Below are positions 25,715 through 34,184 of a stretch of DNA of 64,000 bases, one piece after another (positions within the stretch are counted from its first letter, which is position 1; every line of letters begins with the position of its first letter). The DNA is taken from contig NZ_CP099966.1 in NCBI RefSeq assembly GCF_025403485.1, positions 2,356,001-2,420,000 of the forward strand, read 5' to 3'. The stretch is from Chryseobacterium paludis (GTDB taxonomy: Bacteria > Bacteroidota > Bacteroidia > Flavobacteriales > Weeksellaceae). A program made the translations under genes and the position numbers. Under the pieces are notes generated by a model. It did no database searches. It was not told where the DNA came from and saw only the letters and a list, made by a program, of their open reading frames with translations.

Positions 25715-26119
25715 TTAGCTCATTGGCCATAAACCTTCGAAAGCAGCCAAACCATAATCGATCTTCTCTGCACTTACTACAAAGCTGATCAACATGCTGT
25801 TTTCGTCTACTGCATCAAAATCTACTTCATGCTGAATTACATATCCATTCTCCCACTTTAAAGTAATCAGAGTTCCTTCTTCGTGAGACTTATTAAATGT
25901 AACTTCTCCTGTTGTTGGTTTATATTTCCCATTTAGCAAGCTTTCAAGGATATCAGATTTATCCGTAGCTTCTACTGTAATTTTGATAAGTGCGTTTGAG
26001 GGATCGGATGCTACTCTTCCTGATACATCTGTAGATCTGGAAACACTGTAGTTAAGTTTTAATAACTTTTGACCTTCGCCTCCGTTGAATTTTAAAATTC
26101 CTCTTGAATTTGCTGCCAT
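25715..26119 (-). CDS. tssD: T6SS tube protein TssD (Hcp), copy 2
   Basis: A 134-residue TssD, nearly identical to the copy at 13219 for the first 120 residues, with a different end (GLAAFEGLWPMS). It forms the inner tube of the T6SS. It stands alone between two terminators with its own promoter (TATCTTTG, 26172-26179) and the same upstream operator motif as copy 1. The DNA differs at many third positions, so the duplication is not very recent and the protein is under purifying selection. Confidence 0.95.
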   Translation of the reverse strand: MAANSRGILKFNGGEGQKLLKLNYSVSRSTDVSGRVASDPSNALIKITVEATDKSDILESLLNGKYKPTTGEVTFNKSHEEGTLITLKWENGYVIQHEVDFDAVDENSMLISFVVSAEKIDYGLAAFEGLWPMS

Positions 26120-26171
26120 TATTGTAAATTTTTTATCGTTAATAGTATTTTGTGACTCAGTGATTGTGAAA

Positions 26172-26202
26172 CAAAGATAACATCCTTATTCCTTTCTTAA
26201 AA
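26172..26202 (-). promoter_or_regulatory. Promoter of tssD copy 2
   Basis: -7 box TATCTTTG at 26172-26179 (minus strand). The -33 position 19 bases upstream reads TTTT, again off consensus. The leader between box and ATG resembles that of copy 1 (shared TCACAAAATA and TTAACGAT blocks). Confidence 0.65.
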
Positions 26203-26228
26203 GCTTTTAAATGCAATTTTTATTTTTT

Positions 26229-26262
26229 GTAGTAGTTCTACGATTCAATGTTTTAATTATAT
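26229..26262. promoter_or_regulatory. Operator upstream of tssD copy 2 (GTAG-N5-CTAC)
   Basis: GTAGTAGTTCTAC at 26229-26241, 50 bp from the -7 box, exactly as at tssD copy 1. A second, degenerate copy (9 of 13 bases) falls at 26250-26262, at the same 21-bp spacing as the second site of copy 1. Confidence 0.65.
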
Positions 26263-26394
26263 GATAAAATACCTGTCAAAATATTCGAATATGCCTCATA
26301 TGAATAGTTTAAAGCATCTTAAAAATTTTTAACACCAGGAAACATTTTAAGTCAAATTACGAAATATAAGCCTCTAATTTCCTTTAAATTAAAC

Positions 26395-26428
26395 ATAAAA
26401 AAGGGCGGAAATAAATTTCCGCCCTTTT
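26395..26428 (-). terminator. Strong terminator after the tssR operon
   Basis: Perfect 14-bp arms (AAAAGGGCGGAAAT at 26399-26412 and its complement at 26415-26428) with A/T-run flanks. It lies 15 bases after the tssR stop. The rest of 26120-26443 holds the tssD promoter and operator; no gene seen. Confidence 0.9.
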
Positions 26429-26443
26429 ACCTATCGTGAGTGA

Positions 26444-28843
26444 TTAATGTTTAGTATATTCCGGTTCTTCCACAGGAAGCATCGTCGGCATGAAATATTC
26501 GTTCAGCCAATAGAATGTTTGTCCATTTTGCTGAATCTTAACCGCCGGATTATTTCTATGCGTTAGTAATCTTTCTGACAAATTTTTATAATTCAGAAAA
26601 TATTTTCTTACCGTCTCATTTAAAACAATCTTAGACTTTTTCCATCCTTTAAGTTTGTATTTAGACATTAACTCTTCATCTGAGTTATCAAAACCTGTAG
26701 TCAATCCCACAGCATAAGACATTGGCTGCTCATACAGATCACCTTTATCTAAAAATCTCGTCGTTGGATTATACTTTTTGAGAAGTCGAACATATTCTTT
26801 AACTGCTTTAGACTGATTAAAATCTAATCTTTCAGCACCTGTTTTCTCATAAACTTCTTTATAAAAAGACTTAAGATTATCATATTCCGTTTCAGAAATC
26901 AAAATACCTTTTTCAAGGCCAGGCTGATAATCTTTTAACTCTTTGGGAATATAACCTTTCACTAAGAACGGACTTCCATAATTGATCAACTGTGCAGCAA
27001 TTCCTGCAGGAACAGGATTCGTAAGTCCCGTGTATAAGTATTTATATTTTGCATCTACATCTGTTTTTCCAGCTCCTACTGAAGAATGGAAGTATTCATT
27101 CAGAGAGTGGTCGATTGTTGAATTGTCAAGCGTTACCTGAGAAATTAAACTGTCAACAGATTTTTTCAAATATCCAGGAGCTGCAATATCACCCTTTTTA
27201 GGGAAAATTACAAATCCTTGTGACATACTTTGCTTTGGATAATCCAGAGAGAAGAAACCTTCGTCTCCTTCAATAAGACTAAAGTTATTTTTGGTTAAAA
27301 CATCACTCTGGTTAATGATCTTTTGTTTTTTAAGTTCAGCAATATTTTTTGCAGTATTCGCAACAATATTTTCTCCGAGCAATACAAAATCATTATAGGT
27401 ATCAGAAGATCTGGCACTTGTCTGGAACATAATCAACCTTGCCTGCGCTTGCGTAAGAGAGTTAATCACACCAAACATATTTCCACTCTGATTAGCAGAT
27501 GTACCAACTGTAATTACAAGGTTGGTCTCATCAGGAACTGAAGAAAGAAGATCTCCCGCCGCTATTAAACCTTCACTAACTGGTTGATATCCACTATTAG
27601 TCGGACAATTCATTTCATTAGACTTTTGATCTATGAATGTTGTTATTTTACTGTAATCCTGACTTAGATTAGATACAGCTACATTATCACCACATGTATT
27701 GTTTTTATATAGAACAACACCATATTTTACTGCATTGAAATAAGAAGGTTTTTCAAATCTCAGCTGTAAATCCTGTAATAAAGACTTCACAATAGGTGCA
27801 TACGGAGTATTTGGTCCGCTGATATCTAATACAAATACAATATTTATTCTTTTATTTCTCTCGGTAATCTCTCGGTAACGATCAAAATAGATAGGCTCAC
27901 CAAGTACATTGAAAACATAATTTTTACTGTAATCTAAAATATTAGTGAAATATTTAGTCTTCGAATCTGGAGTCGGAGTATCTTTTAATGCAAGTTTAAC
28001 AGGGTAAATATTTTCAAGCGGTGTTCTTTTATTAACATCTGTTAAAAGAACTGCTGTTCTGTTTATTCCATCACTCCCACCAGGAGCGCCTTCGTGTAAT
28101 CCTAAAGCAGTCTCTTTAACTTCTGTTGTATTTTTCATTTTTACCGCAGAACGCTCACCCCACGCTGAAATCACGTTTGAACTTACCCAGCCGTATAAAC
28201 TTGTGCTGATACTGTCAATATCAATATTTGGTCTTTTTCCGACCAAAAATCTCTTATTATTCTCTGCTTGTTTATAGACATATACGATCTGTCCATTAGG
28301 AATTTTCACATTAGCATTTTCAATTAAACTAGGAGAATTGAAAACCATAATGGAATCATTTTTATAGTATCTTTCAGCACTTCTGATTACATCACTATTA
28401 CTAGGAACTACTGCCACCCTTACCGGATAACCCGTTTTCTCATCTTTTAGTGAGCTGTTCCAAAGCAGAAGTTCGGATTCGGGAATCCAACCGTAGGTTT
28501 TAATAGATTTTGATGAGATTTTTTTCATTAAAGCATCAGGAACATATTCCGCTACTTTTACCATTCCATCTCTATGTTTTAGAACCATTAGAGGCTCTAA
28601 GAATTTAACTTCTTTATATGATTTTTCATCATTCTTATCAAGATACGCCGTATTTCTGGATCGATCTGAAATGGCAATCCAAGGAGCTGACTTTTTCGGA
28701 TAGCCATTAATTACTGAGGCATTATCAATTTGCCCGTATTGTGCCGGTTCAGGAGTTTTTTTTGATGGTAATTTTACTTGACAACTTATAAGTAAAACTG
28801 AAACTCCAATATAATATGCTGCTAGAGGAAATTTATTTCTCAT
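26444..28843 (-). CDS. tssR: T6SS-associated lipoprotein TssR-like (VWA-like domain)
   Basis: A 799-residue envelope lipoprotein (lipobox LISC, Cys21). The N-terminal half looks beta-rich with SH3-like strands. A von Willebrand A-like domain begins near residue 334 (INIVFVLDISGPN), with a MIDAS-like DxSGxN variant instead of DxSxS. The C-terminal 250 residues are mixed and end in a Pro/Glu tail. Size, lipoprotein nature and position after TssO/TssP-like genes match TssR, one of the subunits restricted to Bacteroidota T6SSiii, where no classical TssJLM exists. Gene name is by family context. Confidence 0.82.
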   Translation of the reverse strand: MRNKFPLAAYYIGVSVLLISCQVKLPSKKTPEPAQYGQIDNASVINGYPKKSAPWIAISDRSRNTAYLDKNDEKSYKEVKFLEPLMVLKHRDGMVKVAEYVPDALMKKISSKSIKTYGWIPESELLLWNSSLKDEKTGYPVRVAVVPSNSDVIRSAERYYKNDSIMVFNSPSLIENANVKIPNGQIVYVYKQAENNKRFLVGKRPNIDIDSISTSLYGWVSSNVISAWGERSAVKMKNTTEVKETALGLHEGAPGGSDGINRTAVLLTDVNKRTPLENIYPVKLALKDTPTPDSKTKYFTNILDYSKNYVFNVLGEPIYFDRYREITERNKRINIVFVLDISGPNTPYAPIVKSLLQDLQLRFEKPSYFNAVKYGVVLYKNNTCGDNVAVSNLSQDYSKITTFIDQKSNEMNCPTNSGYQPVSEGLIAAGDLLSSVPDETNLVITVGTSANQSGNMFGVINSLTQAQARLIMFQTSARSSDTYNDFVLLGENIVANTAKNIAELKKQKIINQSDVLTKNNFSLIEGDEGFFSLDYPKQSMSQGFVIFPKKGDIAAPGYLKKSVDSLISQVTLDNSTIDHSLNEYFHSSVGAGKTDVDAKYKYLYTGLTNPVPAGIAAQLINYGSPFLVKGYIPKELKDYQPGLEKGILISETEYDNLKSFYKEVYEKTGAERLDFNQSKAVKEYVRLLKKYNPTTRFLDKGDLYEQPMSYAVGLTTGFDNSDEELMSKYKLKGWKKSKIVLNETVRKYFLNYKNLSERLLTHRNNPAVKIQQNGQTFYWLNEYFMPTMLPVEEPEYTKH

Positions 28844-28888
28844 CCTAATTTTCTTTTATGATTTGGTGTTCCCAATAAAGGGTTATAA

Positions 28889-29800
28889 TTATTTACTTTG
28901 GTTGATATCAACTTTGGTTACGCAGTTCTGTGTATCATCAAAATTAACTTTTACAGTTTGAATAATGGTATTCTTGTCAAACTGAAGTCCCGCACAGTAC
29001 ATGTAGAAGTTGTTCGCTTTACTATCATTTACTTTCACTACTGTATTTTCGTTATTACAAAGATATTTCTGAAGTAAATAATTATAGTGTGAATTGAAGT
29101 TGCTTCCATTTGCAATTTGCTGCAAATGTCTTTTAAAGTCATCATCGATCTTGGCATAAGCATCTTCTACACTTACTTCTCCATCTTCTAACTCATCGTA
29201 ATAAGGAAGAATTTTGATATGGTGAATAACAGGTTCCAGACTTTGATTAGTGTACAATGTAACGATATAATCACCCGGTTGTTTATAAGAATAAATTGCC
29301 AGTTTATCTCTGGAATCAGTATTTTGAGTCTCACCAAATTTCCAGCTAAACTCCTTTGCATCTGAAATTGCTCTAAACTGCACATTCTCATGCTGCATTG
29401 CCTGAGATGGAGCTTCTATTGTTGTTTTAACCATCGCCGTATCTTTTGCTTTCTGAATTGCTCTCGCAGAAACTAATACGGGAAAGGATTTGGAGTATTT
29501 ATTATCAATAATAAGCGTTACCGGATAATATCCCGGTTTGCTGTAAAAATGGAAACCACTGCTTTTTTCTGAAGTTTGACCATCTCCAAAGTTCCATTTT
29601 TTACTTTTGGCAAATTGTGTCGTATCCTCAAATACCAGTGTGTCTCCTACGCTTAAAGTAGATGGATAAACACTTCCTACAATATCATCTGCAGAATGAA
29701 TGATTTTTTTCTGCAGCCATAATGCAACAAGAGCCGCAATTAGCAATGTCGCGACAACACCGATAATAATGTTCTTTTTGTTCTTTTCAAAATAATTCAT
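28889..29800 (-). CDS. tssP: T6SS membrane protein with PKD domains, TssP-like
   Basis: A 303-residue protein: cytoplasmic N-terminus, one transmembrane helix (about 12-29) and a periplasmic part with two PKD-like domains. The first has KKWNFGDGQTS and GYYPVTLII, the second FSWKFGETQN and GDYIVTLYT. Residues from about 210 form a further domain (VEDAYAKIDDDFKRHL) with two Cys. Such a PKD-containing bitopic protein between TssO and TssR matches TssP of T6SSiii, part of the trans-envelope complex. The P versus Q label is less sure than membership of the system. Confidence 0.78.
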   Translation of the reverse strand: MNYFEKNKKNIIIGVVATLLIAALVALWLQKKIIHSADDIVGSVYPSTLSVGDTLVFEDTTQFAKSKKWNFGDGQTSEKSSGFHFYSKPGYYPVTLIIDNKYSKSFPVLVSARAIQKAKDTAMVKTTIEAPSQAMQHENVQFRAISDAKEFSWKFGETQNTDSRDKLAIYSYKQPGDYIVTLYTNQSLEPVIHHIKILPYYDELEDGEVSVEDAYAKIDDDFKRHLQQIANGSNFNSHYNYLLQKYLCNNENTVVKVNDSKANNFYMYCAGLQFDKNTIIQTVKVNFDDTQNCVTKVDINQSK

Positions 29801-29841
29801 AGTTATAATTGTGATGTGATTTGTGAATAATAATTTTTGAT

Positions 29842-30363
29842 TTACTGGCTTCTTGCTTTTAATGCATTTTCCCGTTGAAATACCCGATCTTTTTTGTCTT
29901 TAAGACCGATCATGCATTCCTGATATTTTTTTTCAAAGAGTTTAATATCCTCAGATGTAGTGGAAATAATCTTTTTGTCATCAAAGTACATTTTGTAAAA
30001 CAGAGAAATCTGGGAATAGGATTCTTTCCTGATATCAATAAAATCATTGCCAAAAACGTTATCAATATCTAGAATTCCCGTCTGGATATCGTTTTCAACA
30101 AATGGTTCAGTGGTTTCATCCTTAAGTCGGGTTATTTTAACGAATGTACTATCCAGTAATTTTAAGGTAACCTTTTGCTGTTGATCAAACTTTGCTTTTT
30201 GTTCAAGCTTTTGAATTGAAATAATATCGTCTTCCGAAAAAGGTGATTTAAACCTCTTCAAAAAGATGATTCCAAGAAATATAAGTGCCGCTAAAAGCAT
30301 TAAAATCAAATAGAAAAATTGATACTGCTTTTCTTTTTTGGATAATGTAATCTGTCCTTGCAT
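29842..30363 (-). CDS. tssO: T6SS membrane protein TssO-like (first copy)
   Basis: A 173-residue bitopic inner-membrane protein: charged N-terminus (LSKKEKQYQ), one transmembrane helix (about 16-33) and a helical, Lys/Asp-rich periplasmic domain. This matches TssO of the Bacteroidota T6SSiii membrane complex in size and topology. The ATG lies 5 bases after the stop of the other TssO-like gene, and tssP follows after 41 bases. Confidence 0.75.
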   Translation of the reverse strand: MQGQITLSKKEKQYQFFYLILMLLAALIFLGIIFLKRFKSPFSEDDIISIQKLEQKAKFDQQQKVTLKLLDSTFVKITRLKDETTEPFVENDIQTGILDIDNVFGNDFIDIRKESYSQISLFYKMYFDDKKIISTTSEDIKLFEKKYQECMIGLKDKKDRVFQRENALKARSQ

Positions 30364-30368
30364 AACTA

Positions 30369-30899
30369 TTATCTTTTTCTTCTACTTCCAGTGAACTTTC
30401 TGGTAGGATCTTCTTTCAGTATATTTTCCACATGCCCTACTTTACCTGTACAGCTGTTCAGGTCTCTTATGGCAATCCTTTTATGATTGGAAACATCTAC
30501 AATGTGGTTTTTCAAAGCAAGCATACTACCTATTTGCTTCATTAGAATAGCATACTGTTTAAAGTTGTCAATGCTATCTTTTTTCATGATGTTTTTAACA
30601 TCATTTATGTTATCAATAATATTTCTTCTTAGAAGAATATCATTTTCGGCTCTGTTAAGCATACCCATTCTACTGTAGATCGTATCCACCTGAACTCTGA
30701 GTATATCACTACGACCCAATAATTCGTTGTAGGCTTCGGCATCTCGACTCACGCCCTCTGTTTGTTCATCGTAACTCTTAAAAAAGAAAAATACGCTGGT
30801 GAATGAAACAGCGGCTAGGACAACAAAAGATAGAGCAAATTTCCAAATGCCTACTCTGACGTCCGACTTATTTAATTTTTTCTCTCTATTTGAAGACAT
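30369..30899 (-). CDS. T6SS membrane protein TssO-like (second copy, operon head)
   Basis: A 176-residue bitopic membrane protein: basic N-terminus (NREKKLNKSDVRVG), transmembrane helix at about 15-36, helical periplasmic domain and basic C-terminus (GSRRKR). It resembles its neighbour in topology and size and may be a TssO paralogue or TssQ-type partner. I chose the ATG at 30899. The in-frame extension to 30992 would add 31 residues rich in Trp/Cys/Phe ahead of a normal bitopic start, which is unlikely. It heads the tssO-tssO-tssP-tssR operon. Confidence 0.7.
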   Translation of the reverse strand: MSSNREKKLNKSDVRVGIWKFALSFVVLAAVSFTSVFFFFKSYDEQTEGVSRDAEAYNELLGRSDILRVQVDTIYSRMGMLNRAENDILLRRNIIDNINDVKNIMKKDSIDNFKQYAILMKQIGSMLALKNHIVDVSNHKRIAIRDLNSCTGKVGHVENILKEDPTRKFTGSRRKR

Positions 30900-31085
30900 A
30901 AATTGTGATTTGTTTTGGGTCTGTGAAAGTATAAAAAAAAAAATTCCTGCACAATATCTAACTTTTCCGTGATATACCCACCAATTTCTCATTTAAATTA
31001 AGATTAATTTTAACTTTCATAAGTTTTTCTTAATTTAGGCCTCTAAATTTAATTATCATAGGCCAAATCGATATTAAATATTAAA

Positions 31086-31757
31086 GTGAATAAAATTTTA
31101 TCTAATACCGTGAGATTTTCAATAGCTGACAGTGATTTTTATTTTAAAAAAATACTTGTCAAAACACTTTTGGAAAATCCGTTTTACATGCTTCTTAATG
31201 ATTGTAATAACGGGCACGAACTTGTAAACAGAATCTACAGAAGACAAGAAGATGTCTTTATTATTGAGCTTTTCATGCCCATATTGAGTGGAATTGAAGC
31301 TATAAAATACATCAGAAAAAGTAATACTGAAACGCCTATCATTACCTATTCCGGGACCTATCAGGAAGATATGGCTGAAATACTTTCTAAAATCCCAAAC
31401 CTTTATTATTGCGAGAAAAAAAGTAACGTAATAAGGGATATCATTAAAGGACAGGTTACTTCAAATACGTTCAATTACGAAGCGTATTCCAAAGAATGGG
31501 AACAGCAACCTCTTGCTGTAATGGAATACATGGACAGACAGAAAAAGAGTCAGGAAGAGCTTTCTCCTACCGAGATACAATTGATGAAATTCTGCTACGA
31601 AGGCTTTAGTAATAAGGAAATTGGTGAGAAACTTAATCTAAGTACGAGAACCATTGACACCTATATTAACAGGCTAACAGAGAAGCTTGGATTAAAAACC
31701 AAACTGCATCTGATCCGATTTTGTGTAGAAAACGGATATTATAATTCCAGCATGTAA
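31086..31757 (+). CDS. LuxR/NarL-type response regulator with altered phosphoacceptor
   Basis: A 223-residue regulator with GTG start. The receiver domain (about 8-125) keeps overall shape (ELFMPILSGIEAIKYIR), but the usual phosphoacceptor Asp is Glu61. The acidic pair is ADSD, with one Asp replaced by Ser16; Lys111 or Lys112 remains. A linker follows, then a LuxR-type helix-turn-helix at about 160-215 (LSPTEIQLMKFCYEGFSNKEIG and NRLTEKLGLKTK). It diverges from the tssO operon with about 185 bases between the starts. Glu at that position often mimics phosphorylation, so it may be constitutively active or controlled by dimerisation. No partner kinase is adjacent. It is a candidate T6SS regulator. 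Confidence 0.85.
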   Translation: MNKILSNTVRFSIADSDFYFKKILVKTLLENPFYMLLNDCNNGHELVNRIYRRQEDVFIIELFMPILSGIEAIKYIRKSNTETPIITYSGTYQEDMAEILSKIPNLYYCEKKSNVIRDIIKGQVTSNTFNYEAYSKEWEQQPLAVMEYMDRQKKSQEELSPTEIQLMKFCYEGFSNKEIGEKLNLSTRTIDTYINRLTEKLGLKTKLHLIRFCVENGYYNSSM

Positions 31758-31832
31758 AAACATCTTAACGTAATATTCATATAGAGTAAATACAAAAACC
31801 TCAACCGTTTATCGAAATTTTTTTGCCACTAA

Positions 31833-31865
31833 TTTGCTAGTATTCAATTTTTTTAACTAAATTTG
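31833..31865 (+). promoter_or_regulatory. Promoter of the HU gene
   Basis: TTTG at 31833-31836, 21 bases, then TAAATTTG at 31858-31865, a full Bacteroidota -33/-7 pair. The ATG follows 30 bases later. Confidence 0.75.
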
Positions 31866-31895
31866 CACACCTAAAATTTAAAATTAAAAAAGGAA

Positions 31896-32186
31896 ATGAC
31901 AAAGGCAGAATTGGTAAACACCATCTCAAATAAGTTGGGAACAGAAAAGAATGAAACACAGAAAGTTGTAGAAGCTTTTATGCAGGAGATCAGGACTTCT
32001 ATGTATAATGGAGATAACGTTTATCTAAGAGGTTTTGGTTCTTTTATAATTAAAACAAGGGCTGCTAAAACAGGACGAAACATTTCTAAGAACACTGCAA
32101 TTGAGATCCCTGCTCATAATATTCCTGCTTTCAAACCATCAAAATCTTTTGTTGAGAAAGTAAAGACTAAAGTTGCAGTAAAATAA
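31896..32186 (+). CDS. HU-family histone-like DNA-binding protein
   Basis: A 96-residue nucleoid protein with the classic HU layout. It begins with MTKAELVNTISNKLG. The core has VYLRGFGSF followed by AAKTGRN (the DNA-contacting arm region), then IPAHNIPAFKPSKSF. It bends and compacts DNA. It has its own consensus promoter and is followed after 42 bases by the Thx-like mini-gene, probably in one transcript ending at the 32348 terminator. Confidence 0.95.
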   Translation: MTKAELVNTISNKLGTEKNETQKVVEAFMQEIRTSMYNGDNVYLRGFGSFIIKTRAAKTGRNISKNTAIEIPAHNIPAFKPSKSFVEKVKTKVAVK

Positions 32187-32228
32187 AAATTAACTGAATA
32201 TTAACTAGTTACTAAAAAATTTAAAATT

Positions 32229-32318
32229 ATGCCAAGCGGAAAGAAAAGAAAAAGACACAAGGTTGCAACTCACAAAAGAAAGAAAAGAAGAAGAGCGAAC
32301 AGACATAAGAAAAAATAA
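32229..32318 (+). CDS. 29-residue basic peptide, Thx-like
   Basis: ATG at 32229 and TAA at 32316-32318 give a 29-residue peptide, MPSGKKRKRHKVATHKRKKR followed by RRANRHKKK. About two thirds of its residues are Lys, Arg or His. It resembles the ribosome-bound peptide Thx (bS22/THX-like) or a related RNA-binding mini-protein seen next to RNase G in Bacteroidota. That likeness is from memory. It is between HU and the RNase G gene and closed by a strong terminator, so real expression is likely. Confidence 0.75.
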   Translation: MPSGKKRKRHKVATHKRKKRRRANRHKKK

Positions 32319-32347
32319 TCTCTTTTTTCGAGATTCATAATATATTA

Positions 32348-32399
32348 ATATAGTTGGTGTTTTTAATTTTTTAATTTACACCGACTATATTTTTATTTG
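32348..32399 (+). terminator. Terminator after HU and the Thx-like gene
   Basis: 13-bp arms (ATATAGTTGGTGT at 32348-32360 and ACACCGACTATAT at 32378-32390, one G-T pair), followed by TTTTTATTT. Confidence 0.85.
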
Positions 32400-32551
32400 T
32401 AACTATAGGATTCCCAAGGAATCAGGATTGGTTTTATTTATTGAAATAAATAGCATAACTTTAAATACTAATTCTTAAATTTAAAAATGAATTTATTTAC
32501 AAAACACCATGCCTATTCCCTATAATCTTAACAATTTTATCTTATAACAAA

Positions 32552-34111
32552 ATGAAGAAAGAACTAATAGTTTCGCATGAGGATGAACTTACAAAGATTG
32601 CATTACTGGAAGACGGAAGACTATGTGAACTTCATGAGGAAGAGGACAAAAGTGATTTTATAGTTGGAGACTTATTTATAGGAAAAGTAAAAAAACTGGC
32701 ACCTAATCTTAATGCCGCATTCGTAAATATCGGTTATGATAAAGATGCTTTTTTGCATTATCAGGATTTAGGTCCACAATATCTTACGTATAAAAAGTTT
32801 TTAAAAGATACTATTTCTAAAAAGCAAAGCACTTCAAGCTTAAAAAATTTCGAGATACAACCCGAAATAGACAAAAACGGAACGGTAGAGAAAGTCATTG
32901 CTAAAGATGACATTGTTCTGCTACAAATTACCAAAGAACCTATCTCCACTAAAGGCCCCAGAATTTCTACCCAGATTTCCCTAACAGGGCGTTTTTTGGT
33001 TTTAATACCTTTTGACAATAAAGTTTCCATTTCTAAAAAAATCAGAAGTTTTGAGGAAAAGGAAAGATTGCGGACTCTTATTGAAAGTATCAAACCTGAA
33101 GGATTTGGTGTTATTATAAGAACCGTTGCAGAAGGAAAGAAAGTTGCAGACCTTCACAACGATATGAATCAGCTGATTCAGAAATGGGAAGGCACTTTTA
33201 AAAATATTCAAAAAAATAAAGTTCCATCTAAGGTCTTAAGCGAAGAAGATAAAGCTTCATCTATTTTAAGGGACAATTTCAATCAGGATTTCGTAAGCAT
33301 CATTTGTGACGATGAACAGATGGTAGAGGAAATGAAAAACTATGTAGAGGTAATTGCTCCTGAAAGAAAAAATATTGTCCAGTTTTACGATTCTCACATT
33401 CCTCTTCTGGAATATTACAATGTTGAAAAACAGCTTAAACAAAGCTTTGGAAAACACGTCAACATTCCAAGTTCTAAGGGAGCTTACCTTGTTATTGAAC
33501 ATACGGAAGCTTTACACGTAGTCGACGTGAATTCCGGAAATAATATTACTACCGGAAATGCAGCCAATAAAGAACACGCTCTCAACGTGAATAAAATGGC
33601 AGCAACAGAAATTGCAAGACAATTACGTCTTCGTGATATGGGCGGAATTATCGTAATCGATTTCATCGATATGCCAAACGCCGATCACAGAAGAGATTTG
33701 TATGAACATCTGAAAGAAGAAATGAAGCGCGACAAAGCTCGCCACAAAATCTTACCTCCAAGTAAATTTGGATTGATACAGATTACCAGACAGAGAAATC
33801 GTCCGGAAAAACAAATCGAAACCAAAGAAGAAAACCCTAATAAAGACGGAGAAATAATAGCTCCTATTGTTATTGTGGAAAGGATGGAAGAAACCATCAG
33901 AAATATTATGCAAAAGGATAAAGGGAAACTTTATCTGCATGTACACCCATTCGTAGAAGCTTACCTTACTAAAGGTATTAAAAGCATCCAGATGAAATGG
34001 TTTGTAAAATATAAAAAATGGGTAACCATCGTCCCAAGGGATTCTTTTAAGTACTTAGAATACAAAATTTACAATTCTAAAAAAGAAGAAGTATCAGGAT
34101 ATTCTAATTAA
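32552..34111 (+). CDS. rng: Ribonuclease E/G family protein
   Basis: A 519-residue endoribonuclease that matures and decays RNA in the cytoplasm. The S1-like RNA-binding region spans about 35-115 (VGDLFIGKVKKLAPNLNAAF and DKDAFLHYQD). The DNase I-like catalytic core carries HVVDVNSGN (about 321-330) and IVIDFIDM (about 367-374), which hold the Mg-binding aspartates. There is no long C-terminal scaffold, so RNase G-type length. The S1 part has an insertion (residues about 85-115) common in Bacteroidota. It stands alone with a terminator right behind it. Confidence 0.95.
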   Translation: MKKELIVSHEDELTKIALLEDGRLCELHEEEDKSDFIVGDLFIGKVKKLAPNLNAAFVNIGYDKDAFLHYQDLGPQYLTYKKFLKDTISKKQSTSSLKNFEIQPEIDKNGTVEKVIAKDDIVLLQITKEPISTKGPRISTQISLTGRFLVLIPFDNKVSISKKIRSFEEKERLRTLIESIKPEGFGVIIRTVAEGKKVADLHNDMNQLIQKWEGTFKNIQKNKVPSKVLSEEDKASSILRDNFNQDFVSIICDDEQMVEEMKNYVEVIAPERKNIVQFYDSHIPLLEYYNVEKQLKQSFGKHVNIPSSKGAYLVIEHTEALHVVDVNSGNNITTGNAANKEHALNVNKMAATEIARQLRLRDMGGIIVIDFIDMPNADHRRDLYEHLKEEMKRDKARHKILPPSKFGLIQITRQRNRPEKQIETKEENPNKDGEIIAPIVIVERMEETIRNIMQKDKGKLYLHVHPFVEAYLTKGIKSIQMKWFVKYKKWVTIVPRDSFKYLEYKIYNSKKEEVSGYSN

Positions 34112-34122
34112 TACGAAATTAT

Positions 34123-34155
34123 AGCCTCTAGTTTTCTAGGGGCTTTTTTATTTTT
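34123..34155 (+). terminator. Terminator after rng
   Basis: 9-bp stem AGCCTCTAG / CTAGGGGCT (one T-G pair) with a TTTT loop, then a T-rich run. Confidence 0.85.
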
Positions 34156-34184
34156 AAATTAGCAAAACCACTAAAAAATAGTCT

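Noticed and set aside
13660..30911. Recurring TCACAA hexamer shortly before several T6SS start codons (both tssD genes, the small ORF, tssP, the second tssO)
   Set aside because: The hexamer is too short and AT-rich to separate from chance by eye, and its distance to the ATG is not constant.
30900..30992. N-terminal extension of the second TssO-like protein to 30992
   Set aside because: It would put a Trp/Phe/Cys-rich segment before a normal bitopic membrane protein, and the region looks like a leader.
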